Assembly (NCBI RefSeq): GCF_000264995.1
Contig: NW_006767438.1
Span: 963,784-1,027,783 of the forward strand
Reading direction: 5' to 3'
Length of the DNA: 64,000 nucleotides
Source of the DNA: Punctularia strigosozonata HHB-11173 SS5
Lineage: Eukaryota; Basidiomycota; Agaricomycetes; Corticiales; Punctulariaceae
The first letter of the stretch is position 1; every line of letters begins with the position of its first letter. Of this stretch, positions 25,266 through 38,192 are shown in pieces. Both the position numbers and the translations under genes were made by a program. The notes beneath the pieces are model-generated. The model saw nothing but the letters and a program-made list of their open reading frames with translations, was not told the origin of the DNA and ran no database searches.

Positions 25266-28235
25266 CTAAGCAGCCGTCATCCCACCGTACCACGCCTCGT
25301 CCGGCGGGCCCCTCTCGACGCTCACCTGCCCCCTCTCGTCCATGCTCGCCCACTCGCAGCTTGCCGCCACGCCCTCCCTCCTCAACCTCTCCACCTCCGC
25401 CCTCCCGAGCCCGAGCGCGTCGTCCGCGACCCACACCACGCGCTGCGCCTTCCACGTGCTCGGCGGGTCAAACGCCGCGCCGTGCATGCCCGTCGTGTTC
25501 CCGTACTGCGGGCCGGCCACGACGTCTTCCTCCTCCTCCTCCCCCTCCTCCTCCGCCCTCGGCTCCTTTCCTGCGTTGTTCTTGTTCTTGGCGGCGGCGG
25601 CGGAGGGGGGCAGGGGCGCGCCGACGGCCGGGTTCAGACCCTCCGCCGAGCCCGTCTTGAGCAGGTGCGCGCCGGTATCGAGGAACACGTACCGCGCCGG
25701 CGCGAACCGGCGCCGCTCCATCCAAATCTGCACCACCGCCGTGAACACGATCAAGGCCGCCTATCCACGCCAAAAATAAAATAAAAATCGCGCATCAACA
25801 TCCTCTCTTATATATATATTTGGAGAGGAAAAGGAAACGTACCGTGACGGAGCCGCCGACGAGGGCCATGACCGATTTCCCCCCGTTCGTGTTGAGGAAG
25901 TACAGGCCGGTGAGGCAGACCTCGAGCAGGTACAGCGACACGAACACGGTCCGGAGCGCGCGGGGGTAGTACAGCCCGCCCGTCTCGAGCGCGTCCGGCT
26001 GGTCGACGACGTACATCGCCAGATACTTGTACGTGATATAAATCCTGAAAAAAACCCCTCCATCAGCCACACGACACAAAAAAGAGAGAGAAAAGAGCGG
26101 GACGTACAAGACGAATCCGACGGCGCCAAACCCGACGACGACGGGCTGGATGATCGAATACACGATGCATATGCACCCCAACAGCGCCACGGGCGGCCAC
26201 ACCGTCGCGAGCGGGAGCGCGCCCATCCCCCACTCCATCTTCCACACCCCCCTCGGCGTGCTCGCCCCCAAAATCTTCTTCACGTTCGCCATCACCAGCG
26301 GCACCACGCGCGCGTTCGTCCCGCCCGCCGTACTCAGCATCGTCGTGATCACAAACGTCAAAAAGAAGATGCTCGCGCCGGGCAGCTGCTGCGCGAGCTG
26401 CGTCGGCAGCCCGCTCGTCGTCTTGCTGATGTTCTTCAGCGCCGCCGGGAGCCCCGACGCGAAGGTGATGATCAAAAAGCCGTGCACGACCTGGAACAGC
26501 CAGAACCGGGAGAACAGCTTCCGCTCGACGTCGGACCGGCGCGGCTCGCCCTGGAGGCGGACGAGGATGCGGAGGACGATGGGGAGGAGCATGAAGAGGA
26601 CGGCGAGGAGGACGGGGGGGAGCACGCCCTGGATGATGCCGACGACGACCTTGGGCAGCTTGCAGATCCAGGAGAGGAAGGAGACCTCGGAGCAGAGATA
26701 GTTGACGTTCGAGATGACGCCGACGACGGCGACGGGGATCGCCCAGATGATGATGAGCCCGATGGTAAGCGCCCAGCTGACGCCCGTCCGGACCTTGCGC
26801 ATCACGGGCGACATCGCGAGGTTGCTCCAGATGATCTGCGGAGATATCGCGTCAGGGCGTCGTTCCGACGGCACGAGGTGTTTCCCAAGGGGGAAAAAAA
26901 AAGGTTAACGACTCACGTCCTCCGGCACGACCTCGACCGCGGCGCCGACGAGCTTGCTCCCCGCCATCGCCTTCACGTCCCTCGCGAACGCGTGCGCGTC
27001 CTCCATCCTCTCGAACCGCACAAACGCGCTGTTCACGAGCGCAAACGTGGTGCCGTCCCCGGTCCGGACCGCCGCGCGGTACGCCTGGCGCTCCTCCGTG
27101 ATCCGCTCGTTCCGCTCCCTCACGTACGCCGGCGAGGTCTCCAGCGTGCGGTGCTTCTTCCCGACCAGCATCTTCAGCACCGGCAGGCCCGTCTTGTGCG
27201 TCGGCATCTGCTTCGGCGCGACGTACCGCTCCACGACGCCGCCGGCCTTTTCCGGATCGACGGCGTCCGTCGTCGGCACCTTGTTCTTCCGCACGTTCTT
27301 CGCGGCGGTCGAGAGGAGCGAGCCCTCGGCGCTCTCGAGCCGGGCGCACTCGTCGTCGCGCTCGTCAAAGAGTTTGTCGAGCGCCTTCGTCTTGCGCGGG
27401 AGCCAGACGTGGGTGATGGGCGTGGGGACGATGGACCGGATCGCGTCGGCGGAGAGGAGCGAGGCGGGGAGGTTGTTGAGCATGACTGTGCGCGAGCGCG
27501 CGAGGCGGCCGTGCGCGGGCGAGGACAGGTATTCCTGCCGGACGATCACGAAGTGTTTGTACTCCCTGTAGATCATGAACAGGATGTACACTGCGCATTT
27601 GTTTCATAATTAGCTCGATGAGATGAGAGGGAGGTGGTACGCACGGATGACGACGACGGACACGAGCAGGTGGGCCAGATGTTTGATCTGGTGGTTCTTC
27701 TGCACGTTGCCGAAGGTGAAGATGTTGAGCTGGGTGAGGCCGCCGTTCGGCTTGGTGGCGGTGACGGGCATGAGGACGGCCCAGGTGAGGATCCAGACGG
27801 GGAGGAGGATGAGGCACATGAGGCGGATGAAGCGGACGAAGAAGTAGGCGTCGGGCCCGTTCATGTCGAAGACCAGGATGTCCGGCGCGCGCGCGATCGC
27901 GCCGAACCAGGCGAAGAAACCGGGTGGGAGCTCCGGGGGTCGTTTGCTGTGCGAGCGCAAGGTCAGAACAGGGCGCGCTTCAAAAAGGGGGAGGGCATGC
28001 TTACCTGACGGGGGCGAGGAGCGTGCGCGGTTGGTAGATGTGGCGGTAGCGCCCGTGGAGGAGGAAGAACGCGATCATGTAGACCGCGAAGACGACGACG
28101 CCCACCACGAGGGCTGGCCCGCGAGTATATGCGTCAGTATACGCGCGCCATGTTCTTTTTCAGGTGAATAAACGCCTCACCGGATAAGAACGAGGGCGTC
28201 GTCGCGGTGCTGGTATCCTTCGAGGTCGCCGACAT
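25266..28235 (-). CDS. Csc1/RSN1-type (DUF221, OSCA/TMEM63) channel homologue
   Basis: Members of this family are osmosensitive, calcium-permeable or lipid-scrambling multi-pass membrane proteins. Exons 28235-28181, 28113-28005, 27946-27645, 27590-26917, 26835-26108, 26044-25843 and 25760-25266 join in phase to 854 residues. An N-terminal helix (VVVFAVYMIAFFLLHGRYRH), two more helices (FIRLMCLILLPVWILTW, LVSVVVIRLYILFMIY), a cytosolic RRM-like loop (RTVMLNNLPASLLS...VNSAFVRFERMEDAHAF), and then the seven-helix RSN1_7TM core with WSNLAMSPVMRKVR, FFLTFVITTMLS and the GFVLYRIYITYKYL segment can be seen. The C-terminal cytosolic tail has an acidic Glu run. No signal of truncation. Which member of the several fungal Csc1 paralogues it is cannot be decided here. 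Confidence 0.92.
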
Positions 28236-29036
28236 GGCTGCGACGAGCTCACTAGCGATGTACGCGGGGCGGAGGGGGGTGTCGTTACAAAAAAAAAAAA
28301 CTAAATAAGGGGGAGAGGGGGAGAGATACGTAGAAGCCAGGCTGGAGGGAATTACATCGTATTTATGAAGGGAGGGGCGAGGGGAGGCGAGTAGAATCGA
28401 CAGGCTATGACGGCACGATCGAGTCCAACTGCCGGATCGGGACGAGTGTGGAGTGAACCAGGCCGCCGTCACCGATCCCGTCCCGCCCTCTCGCGCCGCC
28501 CCGCCGCCCGACGCGTCTTGCAGCGACGTCCCGGACACATACGAGAGGCGGCGAGTACGTCGAGGACGGCGCCAAGGGCGGTGTTTACCTCCATGAACAC
28601 GAACAGAGCGACGTGCGATGTCTTATTCTTAGAACTCAGGGTCGCGCGTGTTCGCGCTCCGACGCCTGGCGTTCAATTCTTTCCGTGACGTAGGCGGTGT
28701 AGAGTACGTATCGCTTCGCCACTCGCCCTTGGCCACTCTCCGGTCCCGCGAATGCGACACACTACGCAATGGGCTTGGGGAACGTCGACCGCGCTAACAG
28801 CCTTGGCGTTGATGTCTGCGTACGCCCGGCTGGGGCCTGTTCGGGTCGACGTGCCTGAGCATGCCAGCGAATCCCGGTGAACGAAAACATGCACACGATC
28901 GACGCGTCGATCACGCCTGAAAGCGGATGCATCCGTTGTCGCCGCGCGCGTTCCGATCCAGGATCGGGCCATAACTTACTGATGCGATGGCATACTATTA
29001 AACTACTATTACTTAAGTACAGAGCCGGCCGTTTCC
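28236..29036. other. Gap upstream of Csc1 and downstream of the P450
   Basis: Both neighbours are on the minus strand, so this should hold the Csc1 promoter and the P450 3' UTR. An A-run at about 28288-28300 is the only notable composition feature. No gene was recognised. Confidence 0.45.
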
Positions 29037-31543
29037 TTATGCTTGGGCTAACAACGCCGCTATCGCGCTCGTGCGAGGCTCGATCCGACACTTGAACGGC
29101 TTTGGATGGCTGTGGATATATCATCACCGCCGTCTCAACAGAGCAAAAAAGAAACCGCGAATCGCCGCCGCACCTGATGAACCCGTCGAAATCGGCCACG
29201 GGCGTGATCTCCTCCCCCGTCTCCTCGTCCCGCGCCTTCGACATCCTGAACGCGTACAGCATCGTCGCGACCCCGAGGAACACGCTGCTGTCCGCCAGAT
29301 GAAGCCCAGGACATATCCTCTTCTCCGCATCGTTAGTAGGCCCGTGACGATAGCTTTATTTTGTATTTTTTTTGACTCACCCTCCCGAACCCGAACGCGA
29401 TCTCGCCCGGATCCTCCTCCCTCTCCAATCGGCGCCTCGACCACCCCTCCGCGTCCAGATACCGCTCGGGCCTGAACGCCTCCGGATCGGGAAAGTACCG
29501 CTCGTCGTGCAGCATCGCCCAGATGTTCGCCCACACCGTCGTCCCGCGCGGCACGCGCCAGCCGCGGTACGCGTCCTCCTCCCTCAGCCGGTGCGGCAGT
29601 CCTAATCGGCCACGCGCACCATCTCAGTTTCGGGAACCTCGCGGGGGTAGAGGTGGGGAGGCGGGGGAATAAATCGGCGCAAGGGAGGGGGAGGGGGGCG
29701 AAGAAGAAGGGGGGGGAGCGGGGACGAACCGAGCGGGACGGCCGGGTTCCATCTGTACACCTCCTTCACGATCGCGTCCACGTACGGCAGGGAGCCGCGG
29801 TCCGCGAGCGCGGGCAGCCGCGCCGGCTCCGCATCCGCGTCGAGCAGCGCGTCGATCTCGCGCTGCGCCCTGATCTGCACCGCGGGGAAGAGCACCATCG
29901 CGAGCACGAACGCGGCGAGCGAGGACGGCGTCTACAACAATTTCCGATTCCGATCGTCATCCACACGATTCGAAAAGAGTACACGCGCGCGGGGAGATGG
30001 ATCCTCTCACCGTCTCCGCCCCGCCGGAATACAGCGACGCCGCGGCGGCCTTGATGAGCTCTTCCCCTTCCTCGTCCGCCTCTCCCGTTTCCCCTCCATC
30101 GGCTTCCTCGCCCAACGCCGCCGCCGCGCCTCGTCCTCCTCCTCTCTCTTCGAGATACGTCGACGTGAACGATTTCAGCGCTTTACGCTCTCTCTGCAAA
30201 ACAAAAACCAGGGCCGGGAGGACCCGAACGAACGAACGGTCGGTCGTCGAGCGCACACAAAAAAAAAAAGGGGAAAGCTCGGCGCACCACCTGCTCCTTC
30301 ACGAACGCGTACGGCACGTCGTACAACCGCTCGAGCGCCCTCCGCATCTCCCTCGCGTCCGCCTTGAACCCCGCTCCGGGCATCCATTCGGGTACGTATC
30401 GCACTGTCCGCGGGCGGCCCGATTAACGAAACGAAAACAAAAAAAAAAAAAAAAAAAAACGGAGTCGAACAGAAAAGGGAGGGAACTTGAAGGGAGCTGT
30501 ATGTATGTATATATATATATATATAAACCGGGGCACGTACGTATAGGAAACTGGTCGACCCAATACCGCCCGGGCTCGCTCGCCCTCGCGAACCCGTCCA
30601 TCGCCTCCTCCGCGATCCTCACCATCTCGTCTCTCTTACCGCCACCGCCACCTCCACCTCCATCCCCGTCCTCGCGCCCCGCCTCGTACCCGTACGCCAA
30701 CCGCAATATCAGCGCGCCCGTCGAGTCGCGGAAGTGGGCCAAGAACCGCGCCGGCTCCCGCGCGAGCCTGCCCAGCATTCTCGCGTTCTCCCTTTCCTGC
30801 GCCGAGACGAGGTCGTCGAGGCCGAGGAAGCGGGCGAAGAGGCGGCGGAAGGCCCGGAAGCGGGCGGAGCGGGCGGAGGGGGTGTAGCCCAGCCCGCGCG
30901 ACCAGCCGACGCTGCGTCGATCAAATCAATATCGGTCGGATATATCTTGAACGTGAACGGGAGAGAAAAAAGAGCGGAGGGAAGGAACGGTGCGCACAGT
31001 TCGCCGGCCATGACGGCCGTCGGCCGGTCGGAGTAGATCGTCCCTGTCCGTTTCGTCAGTATATATATATCATCGTGTTTACCGAAGACGGAGGGGGAGG
31101 AAAAGACTGGTAAGCACCTCTCGCGTCGAGCAAATCGCTCGCGGCTTTGAACGAGCTCAGTATGAGCGTCGGCTGGCCCATGATCGTGACGTACACCACG
31201 TCGCCTACGTAGTAGAAAATGAATAATCGTCGTAAGCCGTTCACGCACAAGTGAAACAAAAAACCCCTTTTCCATCTCGTTCTTGCATGGCGTGAACGAG
31301 ATGCGGTTACGCACCGTATCGCTTCGCCCAGCGATCGAACGCGAGCCACTGTTTCGAGCCCGGGATCTGCAGCGCGTTACCGACGAGGGGGAGCCCTTCT
31401 GGGCCGGGAGGGAGCGGGAGCTGGGATCGACCTCGGTGATGATGATAGTAATACCAGAGGGTGCCGATGGCCAGGCAGAGGGATAGAGCTACGATGTCGA
31501 GCGGACCGAAGCGGAATGCTACGTCGAGTTTCACCGTGGCCAT
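29037..31543 (-). CDS. Cytochrome P450 monooxygenase
   Basis: Ten exons (31543-31315, 31204-31118, 31043-30998, 30911-30541, 30403-30291, 30193-30011, 29931-29730, 29601-29381, 29319-29174, 29109-29037) join in phase to 556 residues. The N-terminal anchor helix DIVALSLCLAIGTLWYYY is followed by the Pro hinge LPLPPGPEGLPLVGN. The I-helix region is GGAET..PSSLAAFVLAM, where the usual acidic-Thr pair is GGAET(T). The ExxR motif is VKEVYR, then PERY, and the haem loop FGFGRRICPG is built across the 29381/29319 splice with the axial cysteine present. It resembles the O-methylsterigmatocystin oxidoreductase-like group common in agaricomycetes; the substrate is unknown. The Glu/Gly-rich insert before the I helix is unusually long. 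Introns carry low-complexity tracts, including a long A-run near 30440-30460. Confidence 0.93.
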
Positions 31544-32015
31544 CGCGACTCCAAGTGCAGACTTCCAAGCACGGAGTGGGTGGGATGGGTGAAGAGATCA
31601 AGCTTAAGCCTCGATGTGACCGCGCAGATAAAGGAATAGACAACTGTTATCCCAATCTCCGGGCCCTTTCGTAAACTATCGATGCTTGTTCCATCAACGT
31701 CCGAGATAAGCAGCACCATCCTCTTCGCACCGTCCCCGTTGTACGCAATAGAATCGTGTGCATTTCACGAGGCCAAGAAAGGACACGTGGGAACATCTCC
31801 GTATGATGTCGTGGGCGTCAGCACGCTCTCGTCATCGACCCCTCTTTGCTTCGCTCGCGTTCGCATCAATTCTGCATGGCCTGACCGCCTCAGCCCTCGG
31901 CACGCCTTGCTCCTCTCTCGCCGCCAACACCATCAGCCTACATACCCCTTTCTCTTCCTCTTCTCTCTTTCCCCGCCACCCCACCGACGACGACGAACGA
32001 CCAACGAATACTGGG
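31544..32015. promoter_or_regulatory. Divergent promoter region, P450 / Lcb3
   Basis: 472 bp between two outward-facing start codons. CT-rich sequence (about 31940-31985) lies just upstream of the Lcb3 start, typical of fungal housekeeping promoters. No clear TATA box on the P450 side. Confidence 0.45.
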
Positions 32016-33916
32016 ATGTCACCTCACGAAAACGGCGCAGATGCGCCTCCCCGCCGCGCGAGCTTCACCCTCGGACCGGTAGGGTCTGACAAACACGCCG
32101 ATACCCCAGCCCCGTCGAGGTACCACGAGAAATCTATATCGGAAGACAGCGAGGGCAGCGATGGTTCGAGCTTGCACGGCTCCGGCAGCCCGGGCTACCT
32201 CCCGGACGACGTCTACGAGCAGACCATGGGCTGGTGGCGGGCGGCGATCCGGCGCAGACTCGTCCGGAGCGTCGAGTGGGAGTCGAAGGTCATCGCTTCG
32301 ATGCAGGTTCGAAACAACGCGCCGATCCGAACGAGTGGTGATCATTGACCGAACGAACAGGCCAAGATACGGACGCGCTTCCTGGACTCGTACTTTGTGT
32401 ACACCTCCTCTTTGGGCACCCACACCTTCTTCATGATCGCGCTCCCGGCCTGCTTCTTTTTCGGCCTTCACCAGCTCGGTCGCGGGTAAGCATAGGCCTG
32501 ACCATCGCCGTTACACGACGCTCCGTGGCCCGCTCACTCACGCGCGACCCCCGTCCAGTATCGTCTTCGTCGTCGCCATGAGCGGCTACGTGACCTCCTT
32601 CCTCAAAGACCTCATCTGCTCTCCACGGCCCTTCGCTCCTCCCGTCACGCGCCTCAGTAAGTCCTCGCCATTCCCCCCCCCTCCCCTCCCGCTCCAGACT
32701 CATGTCACCTACTCAACAGCCATCGGCTCGCACCATCTCGAATACGGCTTCCCCTCCACGCACTCCGCCAACGGCGTCGCCATGGCCCTCTTCGGACTCA
32801 TGTCCATCACGCGCCTCCTCGCCTCCGGCGCGATCGCCGACGGCGCCTACACCGTCGGCTGCGTGTTCCTCGCCTGGTACACGTTCAGCATCGTCTTTGG
32901 CCGGCTCTACACCGGCATGCACAGCTTCACCGACGTCACGGCCGGCAGCGCCGCGGGCGCGCTCGTGTGGGCGACCTACTGGGCGTGCGAGGACGCGCTC
33001 GAGGCCTGGCTCGCAAGCCCGGGCTGGGACGGTGAGCCCCCATCCTTTCCGTCTCCACGGAGTCTAGAGACGTCTTTTTTTTTTCTGACGCGAGGACACG
33101 ACGTTTTCTTTTCACAGTGCCGGCGATCGTGGCGACGGTGTGCCTGATCATGGTGCACAAGCACCCGCAGCCGGTCGACGACTGCCCCTGCTTCGAGGAC
33201 GCGATCGCGTTTATCTCCGTCATCATGGGCTGCTTCCTCGGCCGCTGGCACTCGGTCAAGTACGGCTTCGACGACGAATGGTACCGCACCTCCATGCCCG
33301 GCTCCGCCTTCGCCGCCCCCGCCGACGCCGGGCTCTGGCTCCTCTTCGCGGCGCTCAAGATGCTCCTCGGCACGCTCGTCATCTTCGCCTGGCGCCTCAT
33401 CGCCAAGCCCACCCTGCACATCCTGCTCCCGCCCACCTTCCGTCTCCTCGCCCAGATCTTCACGCTGCCCCACCGGCGGTTCTACACGCCCGCGACGGAC
33501 TACAAGAGCGTGCCGGCGGAGAAGGGGCTCCACCCGATTCCGAGCGTGATCGATCTGCCGACGCAGGTGGAGGAGGTCGTCGACGGGGACGGGCTGGGGC
33601 GCCCGAGCTTGAGGGTCCCGAACGGGATGAAGTATCGTGGCGGCGGCGGCGGGAAGCAGGGCGGGGCGAGGGAGAAGGCGGGGAACGGCGGCGAGCTCGG
33701 GCTGGGGCTCGACTCGGACGTGGACGTGGAGTACGTGAAGCATTACGACGCGGACGGTACGTTTGAAACATTTTACTCTCGGCGAGCGCTGACGCATCGC
33801 CCCATCTCTACGTAGTTCTGACCAAGGTGTTCGTCTACTGCGGTATCGCGCTCATCTCGGTGGAGGCTTTGCCGATGATGTTCGAGCTCACGGGCATGGG
33901 CGTTTTCTCGTCGTGA
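32016..33916 (+). CDS. LCB3: Sphingoid-base-1-phosphate phosphatase (Lcb3-type, PAP2)
   Basis: Dephosphorylates long-chain-base phosphates at the endoplasmic reticulum and so balances sphingolipid signalling. Exons 32016-32306, 32361-32485, 32559-32656, 32720-33031, 33118-33756 and 33816-33916 join in phase to 521 residues. The three PAP2 signatures are complete: KDLICSPRP, PSTHSAN, and GRLYTGMHSFTDV with the catalytic His and Asp. At least eight hydrophobic segments are visible, and the disordered N-terminus is Ser-rich. The start at 32016 (MSPHENG) is preferred over an in-frame upstream codon at 31758 because the latter would add a low-complexity leader unlike the family. Intact. Confidence 0.93.
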
Positions 33917-34360
33917 CGTTGGGCCCTCTTGGACCGCGTTTAATTCCACGGGGTGGTATACCATACGCTATATTTGTCACCTCGTCGTAATGCAACGGTC
34001 ACGGGAAACTGCGACGGAGCCCTCTCTAGCTCGTGGGTGCATACAATCGTGGCGACGTAAGCATTGACAGGTGCGAGTCGGCGTCATCGTTGCACCGAAG
34101 TTTCAAATACTTGTGCACCGATTGCCCCGCCCCAACCCGTTCGGGAACAAGTTCCACCATTCGCCATGATTCGATTGGATTGAGGACTTCAAGTGGACGC
34201 GCTGCAGATCATTCGTGTAGCGTTGACCCTAAATTATACATGTCGTAACAGCCATTATATTACGTTTGATTGCTCAGAGTCCGTTGCAATGTCACAGTGT
34301 CCGACCGATTAAACCCCCATAGGAAAAAGAACGCAGGAAAGACTCGCGTCTTCCTCATCG
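33917..34360. other. Convergent 3' ends: Lcb3 / DyP
   Basis: Gap between converging genes; AT-richer than the flanks, with no gene or element recognised. Confidence 0.5.
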
Positions 34361-36118
34361 TCAGGCCAGGATGGTGTTGTTCAGGGCCGAGATCGAGGGA
34401 ACGAAGAAGTACTCGCCGCCGTTAGAGATGATGGTCGGGTTCTGGGTGAAGACCTTGTCGAAGTCGGTCGGGTCAAAGCCGGACGCGCTGCGCTCGAGGC
34501 CGGCACCCGGTTGGCCGATGACCATGTCGAGACCGACGGACGAGATGTTCTTGCCGAAGATGAAGTTCTGGTTGTCGACCCAGACGGTCTGCTGGAACTG
34601 GAAGCCGTTCCCGATGTTAGACTGGTACATCACTGAGAAAGGCCTCGGGTTAGTGACATGCGCCGAATGGGAATTAAGCAGCGCGCTCACCGAAGGCGAG
34701 GCCGCGGTCGATGCTGGTGGTGTTGGAGGCCGACTCATCTGCAGTGACTTCGGGACCGTACGGGATGCCGGCGCGGATCGCTTGGTTGACGACGTTCGCG
34801 TTGTTCAGGTCGGCGCGCGGGCGCGTCTTGCGGATGTGCGCGGCGAAGGGGCAGTGCGACTGGTCGCTGGTGATGTCCGAGTCGGGGTGGCTGAAGTCGA
34901 AGTCGTTGTTTCGGGACGGGTCGGCGCCGAGCGCGGGGTCGTCCGCGAGCGGGGTGAGGTCGATGGGTGCGCCGCTGGGCCAGCGACCGAAGATACGCGC
35001 GCCGAGCAGGTCGGCGCCTTCCTGCTGCGTGAGGTTTCCGGCCGGGCTCTGGACGGCGTTGTCGAGCAGCCACTTCTTGTACTCGGGAACGAGCTGCTTG
35101 AGCTTGCGGAAGGCGAGGAAAGAGCCGTCGAGCGCCCATGCCGGGCGCGTCACGCTGTCGCCATCCTCGCCGGTGAGGATGATGCCGGCGTCGACGACGG
35201 ACTGACCCGGTTTCGGATCCGTCGTGAAGCCGTCGACGCCAGGGTTGGAGATCCCGTCCAAGTAGCCGAAGTCTGGAAGAGCGACCGTTAGCGCACGACT
35301 TCCGATGATTCAGCCAGAAAAAGAAGCTCACGTTCGTGGCCGGCCTCAGCGCCAGGGCGAGCGGCACCGTCAAGTTCGTAGACAATCGTGGCAGACTTCA
35401 AGAGTTCCTGGATGGCGTCGTTGAACGTGTCCTGGATGTTGGTGCCGACGTCACTGCCGACGAGGAAGACGCCATGGATGTTCGTGCCCTTGAACTCGGG
35501 TTCCCATTGCGTAGTATCATCCTTCAATGCCGCCGCCTGAGCAAACTGACCAGAGCTGAAGTCGGCATCACCGAGATCGTCGGTGACACCGAGAGCGGTC
35601 AAGCCACTCTGCGAGAAGCCCACGTTAACGTAAGCCGCAGGCTGGTCTGCGGGGGGCGAGATCAAGGTCGCCGCCGAGGTGATGATCGAGAGCTGGGTCT
35701 TGAAGTCGGCCTTGAACTGGGCCGCATCGTTGATGTGGAAGAAGTAAAAGTTTTCCACGGGCTTCTTCATCCCAACACTGGAAGAAGTCGATCAATGACA
35801 CGACCATCGGTCGCTGCCTCGCCGACACGCACAAAATATCACCCTGGATGTTCGCGAGGTCCAGAGCGCTGCCTGTGGCATTGGTCGCCTGCACAGAAGC
35901 GAGAGAGGGCAACGCAGGCTGGCCCTTGAAGTCTGATGGAATGTTGTCGTCAGTGTTGAACCGACAGCAAAAACGGACGGCGTACTCTTCAGCAGAGGCG
36001 TCGTTCGTACGCTGCTCTGGCGGGGCTTGAGAGCAGGCTGGGCAGCGGTGGCGCCAAAGACACCGCTGACGTTCGCGACAGCGAGCAAAGTGAAAGCGAG
36101 AAGACGAGAGTATTGCAT
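34361..36118 (-). CDS. Secreted dye-decolorizing peroxidase (DyP)
   Basis: DyPs are haem peroxidases that oxidise dyes and lignin-like phenolics with H2O2. Exons 36118-35986, 35932-35833, 35777-35332, 35272-34691 and 34632-34361 join in phase to 510 residues, as expected for the fungal secreted class. There is a signal peptide (LLAFTLLAVANVSGVFG) and a propeptide ending near KPRQS. The N-terminal start of the mature fold is LANIQGDIFVGMKKPVENF. The catalytic GxxDG motif is present as EHFGYLDGISNP (assembled over a splice), and the proximal-histidine block is HCPFAAHIRKTRPR. A TATA-like box (minus-strand TATATAAG, 36196-36203) lies about 80 bp upstream of the ATG, consistent with an inducible gene. 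Intact. Confidence 0.95.
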
Positions 36119-36195
36119 GGCTGAAGAACTGTGCGTAAAGGGACGACTGTAGAAGGAGAAAGCTCGCTGTCGGTTGTGGCTCGTCCGTCCTTGTT

Positions 36196-36203
36196 CTTAT
36201 ATA
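36196..36203 (-). promoter_or_regulatory. TATA-like box of the DyP gene
   Basis: The minus strand reads TATATAAG about 80 bp upstream of the DyP start codon, a normal distance for fungal genes with strong regulated transcription. Confidence 0.5.
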
Positions 36204-38192
36204 CGCTCTGGAGGAGGTCCTTGGGCACTGCATCTAGGCGACAGTCCATTCATCCATTCATTCGAATCTTCGCGCAGCACCTTTGCAAACGCGTAGTACC
36301 GATTTGCGGGCATATCGTGCCGAGGTGGTGAGAGGGACTCCCAGGGAGCAGAGCACGTAAGATGCAGGCATCAAGCGCCGACCGCTCATGAAAGCCGGAT
36401 TCGTAACCTCCGCGTTAGCCAGGCGCGGGTACGACGCCCCGACGTGCTGGAATGAACCCAAATTATTCCTTGGTGGTCGCGTTTCATTGGCCGGAAGGAG
36501 CTAGTGGCGGTGTGCGGCGGGCTCCCAGGCGTCTCCCGCCGCCATCGCTTGCACAGCGTTTCCCTGCAACTTTAAACTTTCCCCCCGAAAATCTCGGGAG
36601 TCGCACGAGAACCAACCAGCGGGGTGAATGGCCGAGGCGTCGTCATCGTCGCTGAGGCGCATAACCCACGACCTTCGAGTCGGAGAGGTTTCATCGGTAA
36701 GGGCACCGCGACTTGAGCGGCAGGATGACAGCTGTATAGAGTGGGTTGCACGTGGGCGCGTTGTATGGCGCAGGCGGGACCATGGCTTGTCCCGACGCAC
36801 CCACGCACCGACTCCAAGCGGGACATCGTGTAAGCTGTTTGCAATTTGGATGATGTAGCGCCTGAGTGCGCCTTCCCAGGGACATCCCAAGGGCCCGCTT
36901 CAGGACCAGGCACGCCAATCCATGGTGGAATAGTCCAGAATTCGCAGCACAGTTGCAACTCACTTCTCCGTTGCCTTCCTTGGTGCCGATTGAATTGCTG
37001 CGGCGCCGCACCTTGTCGGTTCGCCGTCGCCAGAAGCGAATTGCCATGGCTGCAGACGATAATCTTCGACCATGACTGGCCAACATTCCATCCAACAGTC
37101 CACGTGCAGAACAGTTGCGTTTGTCCTAACCAAGTGCCGGTTTCGTCAGGCCATCAACGCAGTGCTCCCAGATTCGTTGCATTTCAGCAGTAGCACCATC
37201 TGCCAGGGCGGGCGTGGCAGAGCACCGAATCGGAGCGTCCCAATAGGAGAGTCGCGCGCTTGACCCGCGGTGATCGGCCAATGTGAGCCTGAGCGCAACG
37301 TCGATTCTCATGAACGCGGCCCCGAGACCGTGAAGGGTCGTTTCCACGCATGGACGGGCCAACATTGCGAACGCGCACCGTGCTTGCCGGGCGGCAGTCA
37401 GGACAAAAGAGGTGAACCCCGCGTCTAACGACTGTTCCAGGGAAAGATCATCCAAAACGACGGCACAGGCCAGCGTAATACCCAGGTGTTGGAAGAACGG
37501 GGGAGTCGTCCGAAGGTACACACGAGTATGACTTGCCCGTAACTTGGTATTGCAGAAGATGCATCAGCTTCAACGCCCGTACGGCGGGCCTCCTAGACAT
37601 TTTCGCACACCATGCCTTCTCCTCGTTCTTGAGTCCGACAAGCGGGAGAACATGGCACTAGACCGGCTTATGAGCATAGACCCGAGGGAGAATAGCAGGC
37701 AATGGCAGTGAGTATTCTGATCGCTATCCAGGAACAGGCCCCAAGGTTGCAAGGCGTAGTTCCCTCCAATAGCTTCAAGATGGTCACAACGCAGAGCTTT
37801 TCAGTGTCTTGTATGCCGACTCGCCCCTGGCGGTGACCACATTCTTTTCTGGACGGCGTCGAGAGGAAACAAGCAACCGTCGTCTGCGCGCGACGAGGTA
37901 GCGATGCGCGAGCACGTGACTGTCAAAGCTCCGTTGAGCGCGTTTCGGTTTCTCCGTCGACCTGAACGACCGCGACGGCGCTACACTGGGATACCTAACG
38001 AACAACCTGCTAAGCTGCTCAAGTATTTGACTCTGTGCCGATAAATTTTACATCCTACGTAATTGTATGCTTCATCGTCGAAAGGGTACATTTTCATCGC
38101 TAGTCCTTCGGAGGATAAAGACCATAAACAACTTGTAAGCCCCCAGCTTTATTCTCCCCACTCTTCATCCTCTGATCCTATATTCGCCGGAA
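36204..38192. other. 2-kb gap between DyP and the next gene
   Basis: The flanking genes diverge, so both promoters lie at the edges. The middle (36450-37550) has many open frames in both strands because of its GC content, but none with a motif or splice logic I can support. No repeat or transposon protein was recognised. Confidence 0.45.

Noticed and set aside
26482-27609. 375-codon plus-strand frame opposite the Csc1 gene
   Set aside because: Antisense shadow of the Csc1 exons; composition is Asp/Arg/His-rich with no motif.
28288-28300. A-run taken as a possible SINE or LINE tail
   Set aside because: No target-site duplication or element body next to it; similar homopolymers occur in several introns here.
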